Under the pieces are notes generated by a model, which searched no databases, was not told the DNA's origin, and saw only the letters and a list, made by a program, of their open reading frames with translations. Below, one piece after another: positions 47,901 through 58,400 of a stretch of DNA of 64,000 nt. Position 1 is the first letter of the stretch; each line of letters opens with the position of its first letter. Made by a program: the position numbers and the translations under genes. This DNA comes from Rhinopomastus cyanomelas (lineage: Eukaryota; Chordata; Aves; Bucerotiformes; Rhinopomastidae), in contig VXBP01005604.1 of assembly GCA_013400115.1 (NCBI GenBank), forward strand, positions 91,440-155,439. Reading direction: 5' to 3'.

Positions 47901-50900
47901 CTGTGCAGCTGGATCTAGGTGATCCTGCTGTGATGGGGGGATTGGACTGGATGATCTTTCAAAGTCCTTTCCAATGCCTAATAATCTGTGATTCTGTCAT
48001 TTAGCAACCTTATTGAACTTGAAGTCAGAATAAACAAAATAACAAATCTGCAAATGCTATGTGATCACTTGAAACTCGGTTTCATACCAGTAACTGTGGC
48101 AACAGCCAGAAAAAAGTTGTCTCCTGTTCCTTGTTTATTTTTATGCACCCTGACTGTGTTTGAGGACTTCTGATACAATTCCTGCTCGTTTTACTTTGCT
48201 GTTGTGTTTGTTTTTCCAGATTGTCATTGAAGAGGACAAAAAGTTTTTGAAGCTACTGGAGCTGCTGGGACACTATCAGGAGAAAGGATCTGTTATCATA
48301 TTTGTAGATAAACAGGAACACGCTGACGGGTTGCTGAAAGATTTAATGAGAGCCTCTTACCCCTGCTTGTCTCTTCATGGAGGTACTTCTTATATTAACG
48401 ACTCCAAACTAGAATTTCAGTCGCTACAGAGGGGAGTTTCTTAGTTCCTGTACAGTGCCAATTATTCTTTCATCCTGAGCAGGTTTTGTTTTATAACAGG
48501 AAATACATTTACCTCTTAATTTGAGGTAGACCTGATAGTTTTCCGTAATTACTCTCTATTGCTCCCTGTGAGATGTCATCAGATGCCAAATCTTGTCTCT
48601 GCAGCAGGATTGTTACTGAGTGCTATCATCTCACAGGGAATATCCCTGTCGACTCACTGTTGTACCAAGTGCCTTTGGGGAGTATTAAGTGATATTTTTA
48701 TTTGAGATTCCACAGTAATAGCAGCTGTCGTTACACTTCTCTGCCATCAAGTAGTAATGCAACGGAAGTAGCTGAGTAGCAAGAGTCAACAGAATCACAG
48801 AACATCAGGGATTGGAAGGGACCTCGAAAGATCATCTAGTCTAATACCCCTGCCAGAGCAGGATCACAAGAGGACAAGACCTCTTTAGAATATTGTCGAT
48901 CCCAGAGTATTTTAAGACTCTCTCTACGTAACACTCTTAAAAATACAGAGACAAGTACAAAACCACTATTCATTTGTTGGAAAAAGGATCCTTTCTTTGG
49001 ATCTTTATTGCTTGTAGAGAACAAACAAAGCCTTGTGATGACATCTCAGTTACCTATAACAAGCCAAATACAAAAATCATATTAAAGAAACTTCTGAGTA
49101 TCTTGGTATGGGAAAACATCTTTTTGTCACGGAAAATTAAAGAGTTCTGTTATTCTGGATAACTTTAGAGATTTATTACTTTGTCTCATATGTTTTGCCT
49201 GAAAAAGTGTTAATGCACAGTGTGACTTGGTCTAGGTGATCCTGCCCTGGCAGGGGGATTGGACTGGATGATCTTTCGAGGTCACTTCCAATCCCTAATC
49301 GTCTGTGATTTTGTTGTTTGAAGTTAGAGGATGTTTAGACCTGTGTGCAAATTCTTTTGGCCCAGAGCAGCGCTTTATAATTAACTGCTTTGTCTGGTTT
49401 CCTGCAGGTATCGATCAGTATGACAGGGACAGCATCATTAATGATTTCAAGAATGGAACTTGCAAACTTCTAGTGGCCACATCTGTAGCAGCAAGAGGTC
49501 TGGATGTAAAACAGCTGATGCTGGTAGTCAATTATAGCTGTCCCAACCATTATGAAGATTATGTGCACCGAGCAGGCCGAACTGGACGAGCTGGCAATAA
49601 AGTATGTACTGTCCGTTGCTTCTTTTGATCATTACTGCCTTATTTATTGCTTGATAGAGGTGTTGCCAAGGGGTAGCTACAGAGGGAGTAGTTCATGTTA
49701 CTGGTTTTAAGGGGGTTTTCCTTTTCTAAGGTTTATCAGTGATTGTGTAAAACACATTTTGAATTTTAACACTATGGAAGTTGGAACTTAAATGCCCTTC
49801 CGAGTGTTCTTTTAAATCCTGTTTGTGTTGTTTTCACCTGCTAAACTGTTAAGATTTTATTGTCCAAACTTTTAACCATGGCAAGATTGGAAGGAGAGAC
49901 CTCAACTTCTACCATCTGAGGCTGATTTTAACTTCTGTATCACAATAGAAATGGAAATTATTCCTTCTATATCTTCTCTGAAAAAAGTCGATGCATGAAT
50001 GTCTTGGTTACTGTTACTGACCAGAACAGCAGCTTTGTGCAAAGGTGCTTCAGTGAATTTCAAGTGCCTTTAGAGATTGTTTTCTTCATTGTCTCTTGAA
50101 TTGATTTTGACCAGGGGTATGCGTACACGTTCATTACTGAGGATCAGGCACGGTATGCTGGTGATATCATTAAGGCCTTGGAATTGTCTGGGAATCCAAT
50201 TCCTGCTGATTTGGAAAAGCTCTGGGCTGACTTCAAAGACCAGCAGAAGGCTGTAAGTAATTCTTTCTTCTGCAGCGAGCTTTGTGCTGAGTTTAATGTG
50301 TTTGCACGTGGGTGCAGTTGTACTGGATGCCTACATGAGTCACCCATCTCATGGACATCACTGAGAGCATACACACGTGTAGGTAAGTGTGGAGGTGTTC
50401 TCAAGACTGGGATCTCAAATGTCATTACAGGACAGAGAATTTCGGTACTGTCATCCAGTGTTTGAAACATCTGCTGCTTAGGGGGCAATTCAGCTTCTCT
50501 CAGAGTTCGCAGAAAAGATAATGAAGTCCTTTCACAGAATTTGAATAATTATTTCTAGAGTTCTTGCCATGAGAGGATCTTGCTCATGATGAGAAGGGTG
50601 ACTTTGGAGCTTTTCTGATACAAACACTGAAGGATTTTTATTTATTGCTGCTGAAAAATATTTAAAATGTGTCTTTACAGAAATGCCCCTTAGCATGTTG
50701 TTAGTCTGCTGAATTCTGAATGCCTGAAGCTTTTTAATTGCATTTCACTGTAAATTGCAGGTTTGAGATGTGAACATGCTAGGATTTGTTTTTTAAGACA
50801 AGTAACTTCAAAATTATCTGTACCATTTTCTAGTTATTTTATGACTACTGTAATTGGGATTTTAAACTTCACAGTATGAAAATAATGTGGTTTTGTTTTC

Positions 50901-53900
50901 AGGAAGGAAAGTTGATTAAAAAAAGCAGTGGATTCTCTGGCAAAGGCTTTAAATTTGATGAAACAGAACAGGCTTTGGCTAATGAAAGAAAGAAGCTACA
51001 GAAAGCAGCTCTTGGCTTGCAAGATTCAGATGATGAAGATACAGCTGTCGATGTAAGCACCTGAAAATAAGGTTAAAGTTGATTGAGGATATGCAGCGTG
51101 TTTGGCGTTTTCACAGCAGGGTATACTTTGCAGAACGCAAGGTTGTTTGTTACTTCTGTGCCCCATGACACTGACTTAATTAGTTGAATTCTGTCAGTAC
51201 ATCTGTATTGACAGAAAAGATACAGCTATGAAGTTCATGATCTGTAAAGATCTCGAAGATCTTTTTCTGACTTACTGTGTTCCCACGTGACCTGCCCTAG
51301 GTTCTGTGGTCCTACTTGAGCAGAGGTGTTGTACACGATGACCTCTAATGATCTGTGTGTGTGTCTGTGTATTGTTTAATTAAAAATTTTTAGTAATGTA
51401 GATGTCACAGAAATTATATTCTACTGTTAATCTTGCATAAATTAAGTAGATAAATTGCCTTCAGTTACAGACTTTCTTTTACTTGCAATGTTTTAAAGAA
51501 ATTCTTAGTGGCCTTTCCTACTCCTGATTCCTTATTAGATTCTTTTAATGTTTGTTCAGCTCTTGATTATTTAATCTGTTTGTTTTCTTGAGTTGTAGTT
51601 CTGGGCAGGCTTCTACCACTTACAAGAGATACATTTCTTTAAAAGGATGTAAACTAAATGCCCCTTTTTGTTTTCTTTGAGATTATAAGATTATCAAATG
51701 GTAAACACAGCGATCTAATAATTGTTATTTTCTTTAGATCGACGAACAAATCGAAAGCATGTTCAATTCAAAGAAAAGGGTAAAAGACATGGCAGCACCA
51801 GGGACATCAAATGCTCCTACACCGTCAGCTGGGAACGCAGAGAAATTGGAAATTGCGAAAAGATTAGCTTTGAGAATCAATGCCCAGAAGAATCTTGGAG
51901 CAGAGGCACAAGTATTGGTCCCCTTCCACTTCAAGGTCAGGCTCTTTACAGAGCAACCTCTAGATTTCTAAATGATTTCATAAAAGTTATTAAATTCTTT
52001 GTTGTGTGGCTGCTATTTTGTTTAGTGTCTTTGCACACTGATACCATCCTGTGTTGCTTGGCTCATGTTTGTGGGGCTAACTCGGTTATAAGTTGTGGAA
52101 TTGTAATTGAGCTAATATGATAACTTAATTAGAAGTGAATTTGCACTGGCAGAGTTAATTCATTACTGGTACTGGGTTTTGTGAGCCTTAGCACGGTTGC
52201 AGACCATCTTTCTTTGCTGAAGTGTGTGAGAAACAATCCATTTAGGTTAATGTGGAGGGTATTTTGAGATGAAGATGCCAAGGACGAGCAAGATCTTTTC
52301 TCTGTAGGTGCGAGGAGAGTTACTGAGAAGAAGGAAAGAGAGAGGTTTAGAGAATGTTAGATATTTGTTGTGGGGACAACTGTAATGATTTATATAGGAC
52401 TTATTTCGTCTACCTTGTTCTCAAACCTGAACCTGTTTTCTTTCAGGATGTGATGCAGCAGGCTACAAACGCTATCTTGAGAGGTGGCACAATTCAAGCT
52501 CCTACTGTATCTGCCAAGACCATTGCAGAGCAGCTGGCTGAGAAAATCAATGCTAAGCTCAATTACGTGCCCATAGAGAAGCAGGAGGAAGAGAAGCAGG
52601 ATGGAGGACAAAATGAATCCTTTAAGAGATATGAAGAAGAATTAGAGATCAATGACTTCCCACAGGCAAGTAACTACTTTCCTATAGTCAGGTGTAAGTG
52701 ACAACTGTTTAACAAAAGCTGTCTTCATAGCTTAGACTGTGATTATCATAATAAAATACTTTGCCTTTGTTTCTTCTTACACCTAATGGAAATTTCTGTA
52801 TTACTTGGGATTATTTATCATCTTACAGATACACAGTGCTCTGCCACTGGTATCTCTCGCATCCAAATCCTTGACACTGTCTGACTTTTCTTTCAGAGGC
52901 CACACTACTGTGACTGATGGCTTTCTGTTTTTTCATCATTCAGAATATTACTCCTCCTGTCTACCTCAGCTGTTATTTTGAGGATTTATTATTTTAAAGT
53001 ATCAAGCACAAATTCCTTGTAGTTACCTTTAAGGTTCTGCCCAGGTTTGCCTTAACATGTAACTTACAGTAATCTATGCTTGCCATGCTGAGTGCTGCCT
53101 TTCTCATGTTGATCCTATCACCCCCTTTATTTACTTTGCAGACTGCAAGATGGAAAGTTACCTCCAAAGAAGCTCTCCAGAGAATCAGTGAATATTCAGA
53201 GGCTGCTATTACAATCCGAGGAACTTACTTCCCACCAGGCAAAGAACCCAAGGAAGGAGAACGGAAGATTTATTTGGCTATAGAAAGTACGTATGCTTTT
53301 TAGAAGTGTTCTGGTTAAAGATATGACTAGTTTGTTAATTAGATGTGGAATCTTAATGGCTATAGAGCCTGTACCTCAGTTACAGCCCTGCTGCAGTTTC
53401 TTTGCAGTTGCTAAAGAAAAGCTCTTAAAACACTTGAAATCATCCATGGCGATCATGGAGAAGCTTTTCCTGAGAAGACTGACCTGCAAACATGTGTGGA
53501 ATCAGTTTGGAGGAGAAGGAAGGAAAAGACCAGAATAAGCACACAAAGATATCTGTGTTGGTGTGAAATAAGGAAAATAAAAGAGCTGTGTACAGAATTC
53601 ATGTCATAAAAGAATTACACGAAGTAATGGAACAAATCTCTGCATAGAGGTTTTCTCAAATCTCTAATCCTGCACATTTCTGAATAGTATCAGTAATGAC
53701 TATTTTAAGTATTTTTGAGCAGAGCACAGTCTAACTGCAGCAGTCTGTACAACAACTAGAGTATCCTTCAGCAAATCATTGAGGATATTTGAGTTTTATG
53801 GTGTTTCTGAAAGCAGCCAGCACGTACAGAAAGTGTTTAATGGTTTTCTTTGTCTTCAGGTGCCAATGAACTGGCTGTACAGAAAGCAAAGGCTGAAATC

Positions 53901-55019
53901 ACGCGACTTATAAAAGAGGAGCTCATCAGACTGGTGAGTGAAATATCCAGAAGGCAGTGGGGAAGTGCTTTAATCTATCCTTTATGTCAACAAAGGTAAA
54001 CAATCTGATTTTATTAGTAGCAGGGACTGGGACCTATAGATTTCAAATGCACTGACTGAACATACTAGAAAATACATTAATGTCCAGCCAGCCAGACATA
54101 CAGCTCTTGTCCAGCCAGCAGATGGAGATAACACATTAACCTCTGCTTTTTTAACAAAAACCCCTTCAAGGGTTAGGCCCCAATAAATTTCCGGGTTTCA
54201 GTGTCATCAGGCAAGGGAGAAGAGAATTATTCCCCTCATTTTCCCATTTTAGCTGTGTTGAAAGCCATAGCTTTACAGTCTGCCCAGCTAATAGGCAGCC
54301 GTGTCCAACATACTCTTCTCAAGAAAACATCTTATTTGAGAACAAAGGCATTTTGAGTTCTCTGGTAGAAGAAAGCTTTGCTTTATCTAGATTAACCTTG
54401 AGTGACACTGCTTTAGACATGACAGTGTCTGACTTTTTTCCTTCACTAGCCTTTAGGGCCTGGAGAATAAATCTGATGAGGAGAGATTGAGAGAATTGGT
54501 GCTTTAGTTTGAAGAAGAGAGGCTTTTATTGTTCTCTACAGCTATCTGAAAGGACATTGTAGAGATGTTGGTGCTGGTCTCTTCTCACAGGTCATTAGTG
54601 ACAGAAGCAGAGGGAAGGGCTTCAAGCTTCAACAGCGGAGAGTTTAGTCTCTGGACAACATGAAGAAATTCTTCCAGGCACTGGAATGTGCTGCCCAGGG
54701 TGGTGGTTGAGTCCCCATCCCTGGATGTGTTTAAAAGTTGCTTAGACTGTAGTGTTGGGGGATCTGGTTTAGGAATGAACTTGTAGACTAGGGTTGATGG
54801 TTGGACTGGATGATCTCAAGGGTCTTTTCCAACCTGAATGATTCTATTATTCCAATAAGCAGTGGGTTCCTGCTGAGCCATTAATGATTGTTTTTATTGT
54901 TAATGGGGTCTTAGTGCCACTTACATCTCTTTTTCACTTTTAACTGTATTCTTCTCTCCTTTTATTTGCAGCAAAATTCTTACCAACCAACCAACAAAGG
55001 AAGATACAAAGTTCTATGA
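35599..55019 (+). CDS. DDX46: DDX46 (PRP5 homologue), DEAD-box ATPase of U2 snRNP, 23 exons, complete
   Basis: DDX46 remodels U2 snRNP during prespliceosome assembly in the nucleus. Coding exons: 35599-35615, 37300-37482, 37934-38074, 38841-38958, 39597-39762, 40065-40216, 40519-40632, 41680-41845, 42110-42230, 42555-42730, 43125-43246, 44295-44373, 46234-46316, 47014-47178, 48220-48382, 49408-49601, 50115-50252, 50903-51052, 51738-51911, 52447-52665, 53142-53286, 53860-53933, 54972-55019. They give 1035 residues in frame, near the mammalian length. The N-terminus is an RS/RE domain (exons 2-4), then a charged coiled-coil-like segment. Helicase motifs: Q motif (GYEKPTPIQTQ, about 395-405), GSGKT (423-427), PTRELA (457-462), TPGR, DEAD (533-536), SAT (564-566), ARGLD (684-688), HRAGRTGR (709-716). 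The C-terminal tail ends YKVL. The intron after 52665 uses a GC donor. The start MGRES sits in Kozak context GCCGCCATGG. Confidence 0.98.
36762..36829 (-). mobile_element. CR1 3' tail
   Basis: A 68-base reversed tail (tatcacagaacattaggg to ccccctgccacatca) in DDX46 intron 1. Confidence 0.85.
37018..37269 (-). mobile_element. CR1 fragment just upstream of DDX46 exon 2
   Basis: Reversed CR1 (cagaatcatcatggctggaa; acatccaatctgaacctccc). Its homology ends about 30 bases before the exon 2 acceptor, so it may have supplied part of the branch-point region. Confidence 0.85.
37492..37690 (-). mobile_element. CR1 fragment just downstream of DDX46 exon 2
   Basis: Reversed CR1 (atcacagaatcactctggtt; tccagggatggcgactcaac). 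It begins about nine bases inside the intron, immediately after the donor consensus. Confidence 0.85.
39174..39458 (+). mobile_element. CR1 LINE fragment
   Basis: Plus-strand CR1 (ggggcagtgggtgtaagctg; ccctaatgttctgtgattct) in DDX46 intron 4. Confidence 0.88.
40791..41207 (+). mobile_element. CR1 LINE fragment
   Basis: Plus-strand CR1 (agccacaaagatgatggagt; ccctaatgttctgtag) in DDX46 intron 7. Confidence 0.88.
43569..44010 (-). mobile_element. CR1 fragment split by a nested CR1
   Basis: Reversed CR1 from 'atcacagaattatttggttt' to about 43768. It is interrupted at 43769-43935 and resumes with 'atccaacctaaacctcccct' to about 44010. Confidence 0.85.
43769..43935 (+). mobile_element. Nested CR1 tail
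   Basis: Plus-strand tail (gcttccctgggtggtggttg to gattttatgattctatg) inserted in the minus-strand CR1. ATATC occurs at both boundaries (43764-43768, 43936-43940), a possible short target-site duplication. Confidence 0.8.
47283..47999 (+). mobile_element. Longest single CR1 copy in the window
   Basis: About 715 bases of plus-strand CR1 in DDX46 intron 14, from 'tgccagtatagactggggac' through ORF2 C-terminal remnants (ERVQRRATKMMKGVEHLLP) to 'aatctgtgattctgtc'. The open frame at 47388-47834 is CR1-derived and not a host gene. Confidence 0.9.
48563..48639. repeat. Inverted repeat, 13-bp arms
   Basis: TCCCTGTGAGATG (48563-48575) and its exact complement (48627-48639) are separated by 51 bases in DDX46 intron 15. 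A further TCCCTGT lies just after the right arm. Confidence 0.85.
48790..48868 (-). mobile_element. CR1 3' tail
   Basis: Reversed tail (acagaatcacagaacatcag to ccagagcaggatcac) in DDX46 intron 15. Confidence 0.85.
49218..49312 (+). mobile_element. CR1 3' tail
   Basis: Plus-strand tail (gtgtgacttggtctaggtga to aatcgtctgtgattttg), about 95 bases before the acceptor of DDX46 exon 49408-49601. Confidence 0.85.
54455..54853 (+). mobile_element. CR1 LINE fragment
   Basis: Plus-strand CR1 (gggcctggagaataaatctg; ccaacctgaatgattctatt) in the last DDX46 intron, ending about 120 bases before the final exon. Confidence 0.85.
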
Positions 55020-55460
55020 GTACTTGGAGTTATTTGTCTGCCAGCGGCTGGTGCGTGAAACTTTGTGGCTTCTGTTGGGTTTTTTTTGCTGTTTACACTG
55101 CTTATTGTAAATTAAGAATTTGGGGTTTTATTTTGTCTTGCGGACATTTTTTAACAGGAAAATTGATACTTGCTGAAACATCTTCTTTCCACTCAGTCTT
55201 AAAGCAGAGCAGTTTTGGCAGAGCATGATTTACTTTAATTTAAAAGTGCAGTTTCTATACTTTTCATCGTAAAGAACGTAAAATAAAACACTTTAATTTT
55301 TCTGTCAGACTGTACTGTTAAGTAAATGAGACTTTGTTGGGATTTGTGTTGGAAATTGTTAGACTGTACCTGCTTCATATTGTGGGGATGGTTCACGCCG
55401 TATCAGTTTATACTGGAAATTGATAAATCATCAAAATAAAGGCAGGATCTTTCTCCTGAT
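55020..55460 (+). other. DDX46: DDX46 3' UTR
   Basis: Follows the TGA at 55017-55019. AATAAA occurs at 55282-55287 and again at 55435-55440, suggesting two alternative 3' ends about 270 and 420 bases past the stop. Confidence 0.7.
55435..55440 (+). terminator. DDX46: DDX46 distal polyadenylation signal
   Basis: AATAAA followed by a T-rich stretch. A proximal AATAAA sits at 55282-55287. Which is used cannot be told from sequence. Confidence 0.5.
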
Positions 55461-55469
55461 CCATAGCAT

Positions 55470-58400
55470 CTCTCTGGCTGGTTCCACACACATACATCCC
55501 CTGTAAAAATGTCTCCCTAAAGTCAGAGAGTCTTGCCGTGATCAGAGGGAGGTACTTTTATCCAGAAATACTTGAGGTCTGGTTTTAAGATTGTCTTTTT
55601 CTTTTCATGTCCCATTTTGTCTTTATCCCCAGGTAACAGAGTAAACTCTTTGGGGTTTTTTTGTAAAGTGAAATAAGTGAAATGTTTTGTAGTATGAAAA
55701 TAGGTTTTCTGTTTTTTTCTAAACATCAGAATTTTAGGAGTTGGTTCCTGCCCTCTCCTCATTCTGTGACATAAGAATGAAAAGCTGTTTAGTTTAAAAA
55801 AAGAAATAGTTGGAAAACAAGAGAAACCTCTTTTGTAATAAAATATGACTGTCACTTTTTTATAGTGTTCTATACATTGAATGTGATTTGTTTTCCCCCA
55901 GGGTTGTCATCTTTATTACTGTTAGGACATGGCTTTAAGTAAAGATCAGAATGATATTTACGAGTGAATTCCACAAATACTGACTATCATTGCTGTCAGG
56001 AAGCTACTGGGACAAGCATGACCTGTCTTTTTCAAGGTCTCATCCCAGTAACCATTAATATTCAGGATGGACACTTAATACTCTTAAGCATTTAACTTTC
56101 CTGGCTACTTCCCTGGAGGCTAAGCAGAAGCAATTGGAATTGTCTTGTTCTAGCAGCTGCAAGACTTTGAAGCTGATGACTTTCCAAAGGACTTTTGTAG
56201 AAAGCTTTTCTTACCTGGCACACGGAGAAGAAAGGTGTCATTTGAAACCAGCTGTGTATATACTGCTTTAATTCTGGTGACAAATCAGCATGGCTGTATA
56301 AATTCACAACTTCTGTTTCCCCACACCAGGTAACTGAAGGGACTGTTTCCATTTGCATTCAGCTGCTAACTAACATCAGCATCCCTTATCTGCAATAAAG
56401 GAGAGGAAAGGAGTGATTACACCTACTTAACCCTATACATTTAGAATAAGAACACCCAGTGCTTGCTGATACTAATACATTGAGTAGAACATTGAGAAGC
56501 ACAGAGTAACACACTGCTCAACATATAGAACAGAAACTTCAAGCTAAAGCCCTTGAAACATAACATTTCCTCCTGTGAAGAACTGGGTTTCCTTACATTT
56601 CATACGTTGAATTGTCTTTTTGGCAGCGCCACCCCCCTCAGAAGAGCGACAGGTTTGGATGTATTTAATGAAGAGCCCTTTCACATTTGGACAGCCTGAT
56701 GCTTTTAAAAACCTTGTCTCAAAATGTTCAGAGATATATTGGTGTCTTCTCAAAAAAAAAGGCATAGCAAAGACATTTGTTGTGATTTCCAGCTTTGCAG
56801 CATTGGATTTGAGAGATGCAGCCATGTATAACCTTTAACTTCCTGGGGTTTTTAAATGCAATGTCAATATTCATATGTTTTTTAAATGCCAGCAAAATAA
56901 AAGGAATTTCAGTGTATATTTTTCAGAAACTGTCTTTCGGAATAGCTCATCTGTTTGCTGCACTCACACTGCTGCTGCACTTCTTTCCTGTGACAGTTAA
57001 CCTCATTCTGGTGCAGAGTAACTAGTGTTTTTCTGCTTAAAACACAGCGCGCTGCAGCTCAGACTCAGTTAATGTCACGGTGAAGGTGTTTGGACACATG
57101 AGAACAGGGCAGAAATGCACATAAGCCACACTAGAATTAATAAATACACGAGGATAAAGGAGTGGAAACAAGATGAGGATAAGAGACACAATCAAGTAAT
57201 GAGTAATGTTCTATTTAGTGATTTCCAAATGTGTCCTTGGCCACAGACAGATCTTTTTAAACATCCCAGTTTGGCCGCTCTCCAGGGAATCTGCCCAGGA
57301 CAGATTGCTGCCACCAGTTGTGGGAGGAGCCTCAGGGATGCTGCTTTTCTGATTTTTATTTAATTACCCACGATCAGAGATTGTTCTGTTTATCTGCCCA
57401 AGGTGATATGCTACCAGCTTTCTAGGTTGACTTCTGCTTCCAGCACTTGAGTAAACAGATGTGTGGGGTGGGTAAGCGATAGGATTATTTGACACAGATC
57501 AGGAGGAGTGAGTTTGTGTGTATGTTACAGTAGTACAGTGCTGGCATCGCAGTGGTGGCCACAAAGGGAGATAAGGGCTGCTGCTCTTCTGAAGGAACAG
57601 GACATCCACAGATAGGTAGAGTTTTTGTTCTGGAAAATGGGAGAGGAGGAGTGCACCTGGTGTGCTGGGTGGGGAGAAAAACCATTCAAAGCAACAAGTG
57701 TAATCACAGTTCAGATTTCTATACTGACTTTAGTCTTCATGCTGTAAAAGTTGTAATGAAAATGTAATGAGTGTAGATCACAGCCCAGCGTGTTCCATAG
57801 CTGTTCCCTGCGCTGGCTAGTTCAGACTTCAGCAGTACAATTAAAGCAGTGCAGTCTATTTAATGTGCATTTGGCTGCTAATTGAATAAAAGATTGGGTG
57901 GCTCAGAAAGCAATCAGCAGGAGCTTTTCTCAACTCTCCCATGTGAAAGACAAAGATTTTTGAAGCAAAGCTTTGCTAAAATTTTGCAATAGCCAGATAT
58001 AAAAGAAACACCAAAGGCTGGAGTTTGGATCTTCCTAAAATAAGAGGCTAAAATCAGAGACCGAGTGTTCATTTGTATTTCAGACATACTGTATGTTGAT
58101 AAGAAACAGCAGTTACTTAAGGGAAACTCACATCAGGGTTAGAGACAGGTGCATGTGTCTTGTGTTTCTTGCCAGAATTAGCTTTTCATTTTCTGTCATG
58201 GGCACATGTTGCTGAATTTCTCTCTTAAGAGGTTTTTATGTGGTCTTAAGTCCTCCGGTGAGGTGGTTCTCAGTGTGAACATTGGTGTAAAACCAGCCCC
58301 AGACCATGAGCCTCCTAGCAGCGAGTTATTGCTGAAGGTTGTGTGTAGCCCCTTTGCTTTATCTGAGCGTGAGTGCCAGGCCCTGTGTGTGCATTCTGGC

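Noticed and set aside
51300..51365. CR1-like phrase with a TG-rich run
   Set aside because: Resemblance limited to a few words (ttctgtggtcc, gatgacctctaatgat); could be an ancient relic but not supportable.
56620..56838. 72-codon open frame beginning after a CAG in the DDX46-C5orf24 gap
   Set aside because: The preceding CAG looks like an acceptor, but there is no partner exon, the translation is unfamiliar, and a similarly long frame overlaps it on the other strand.
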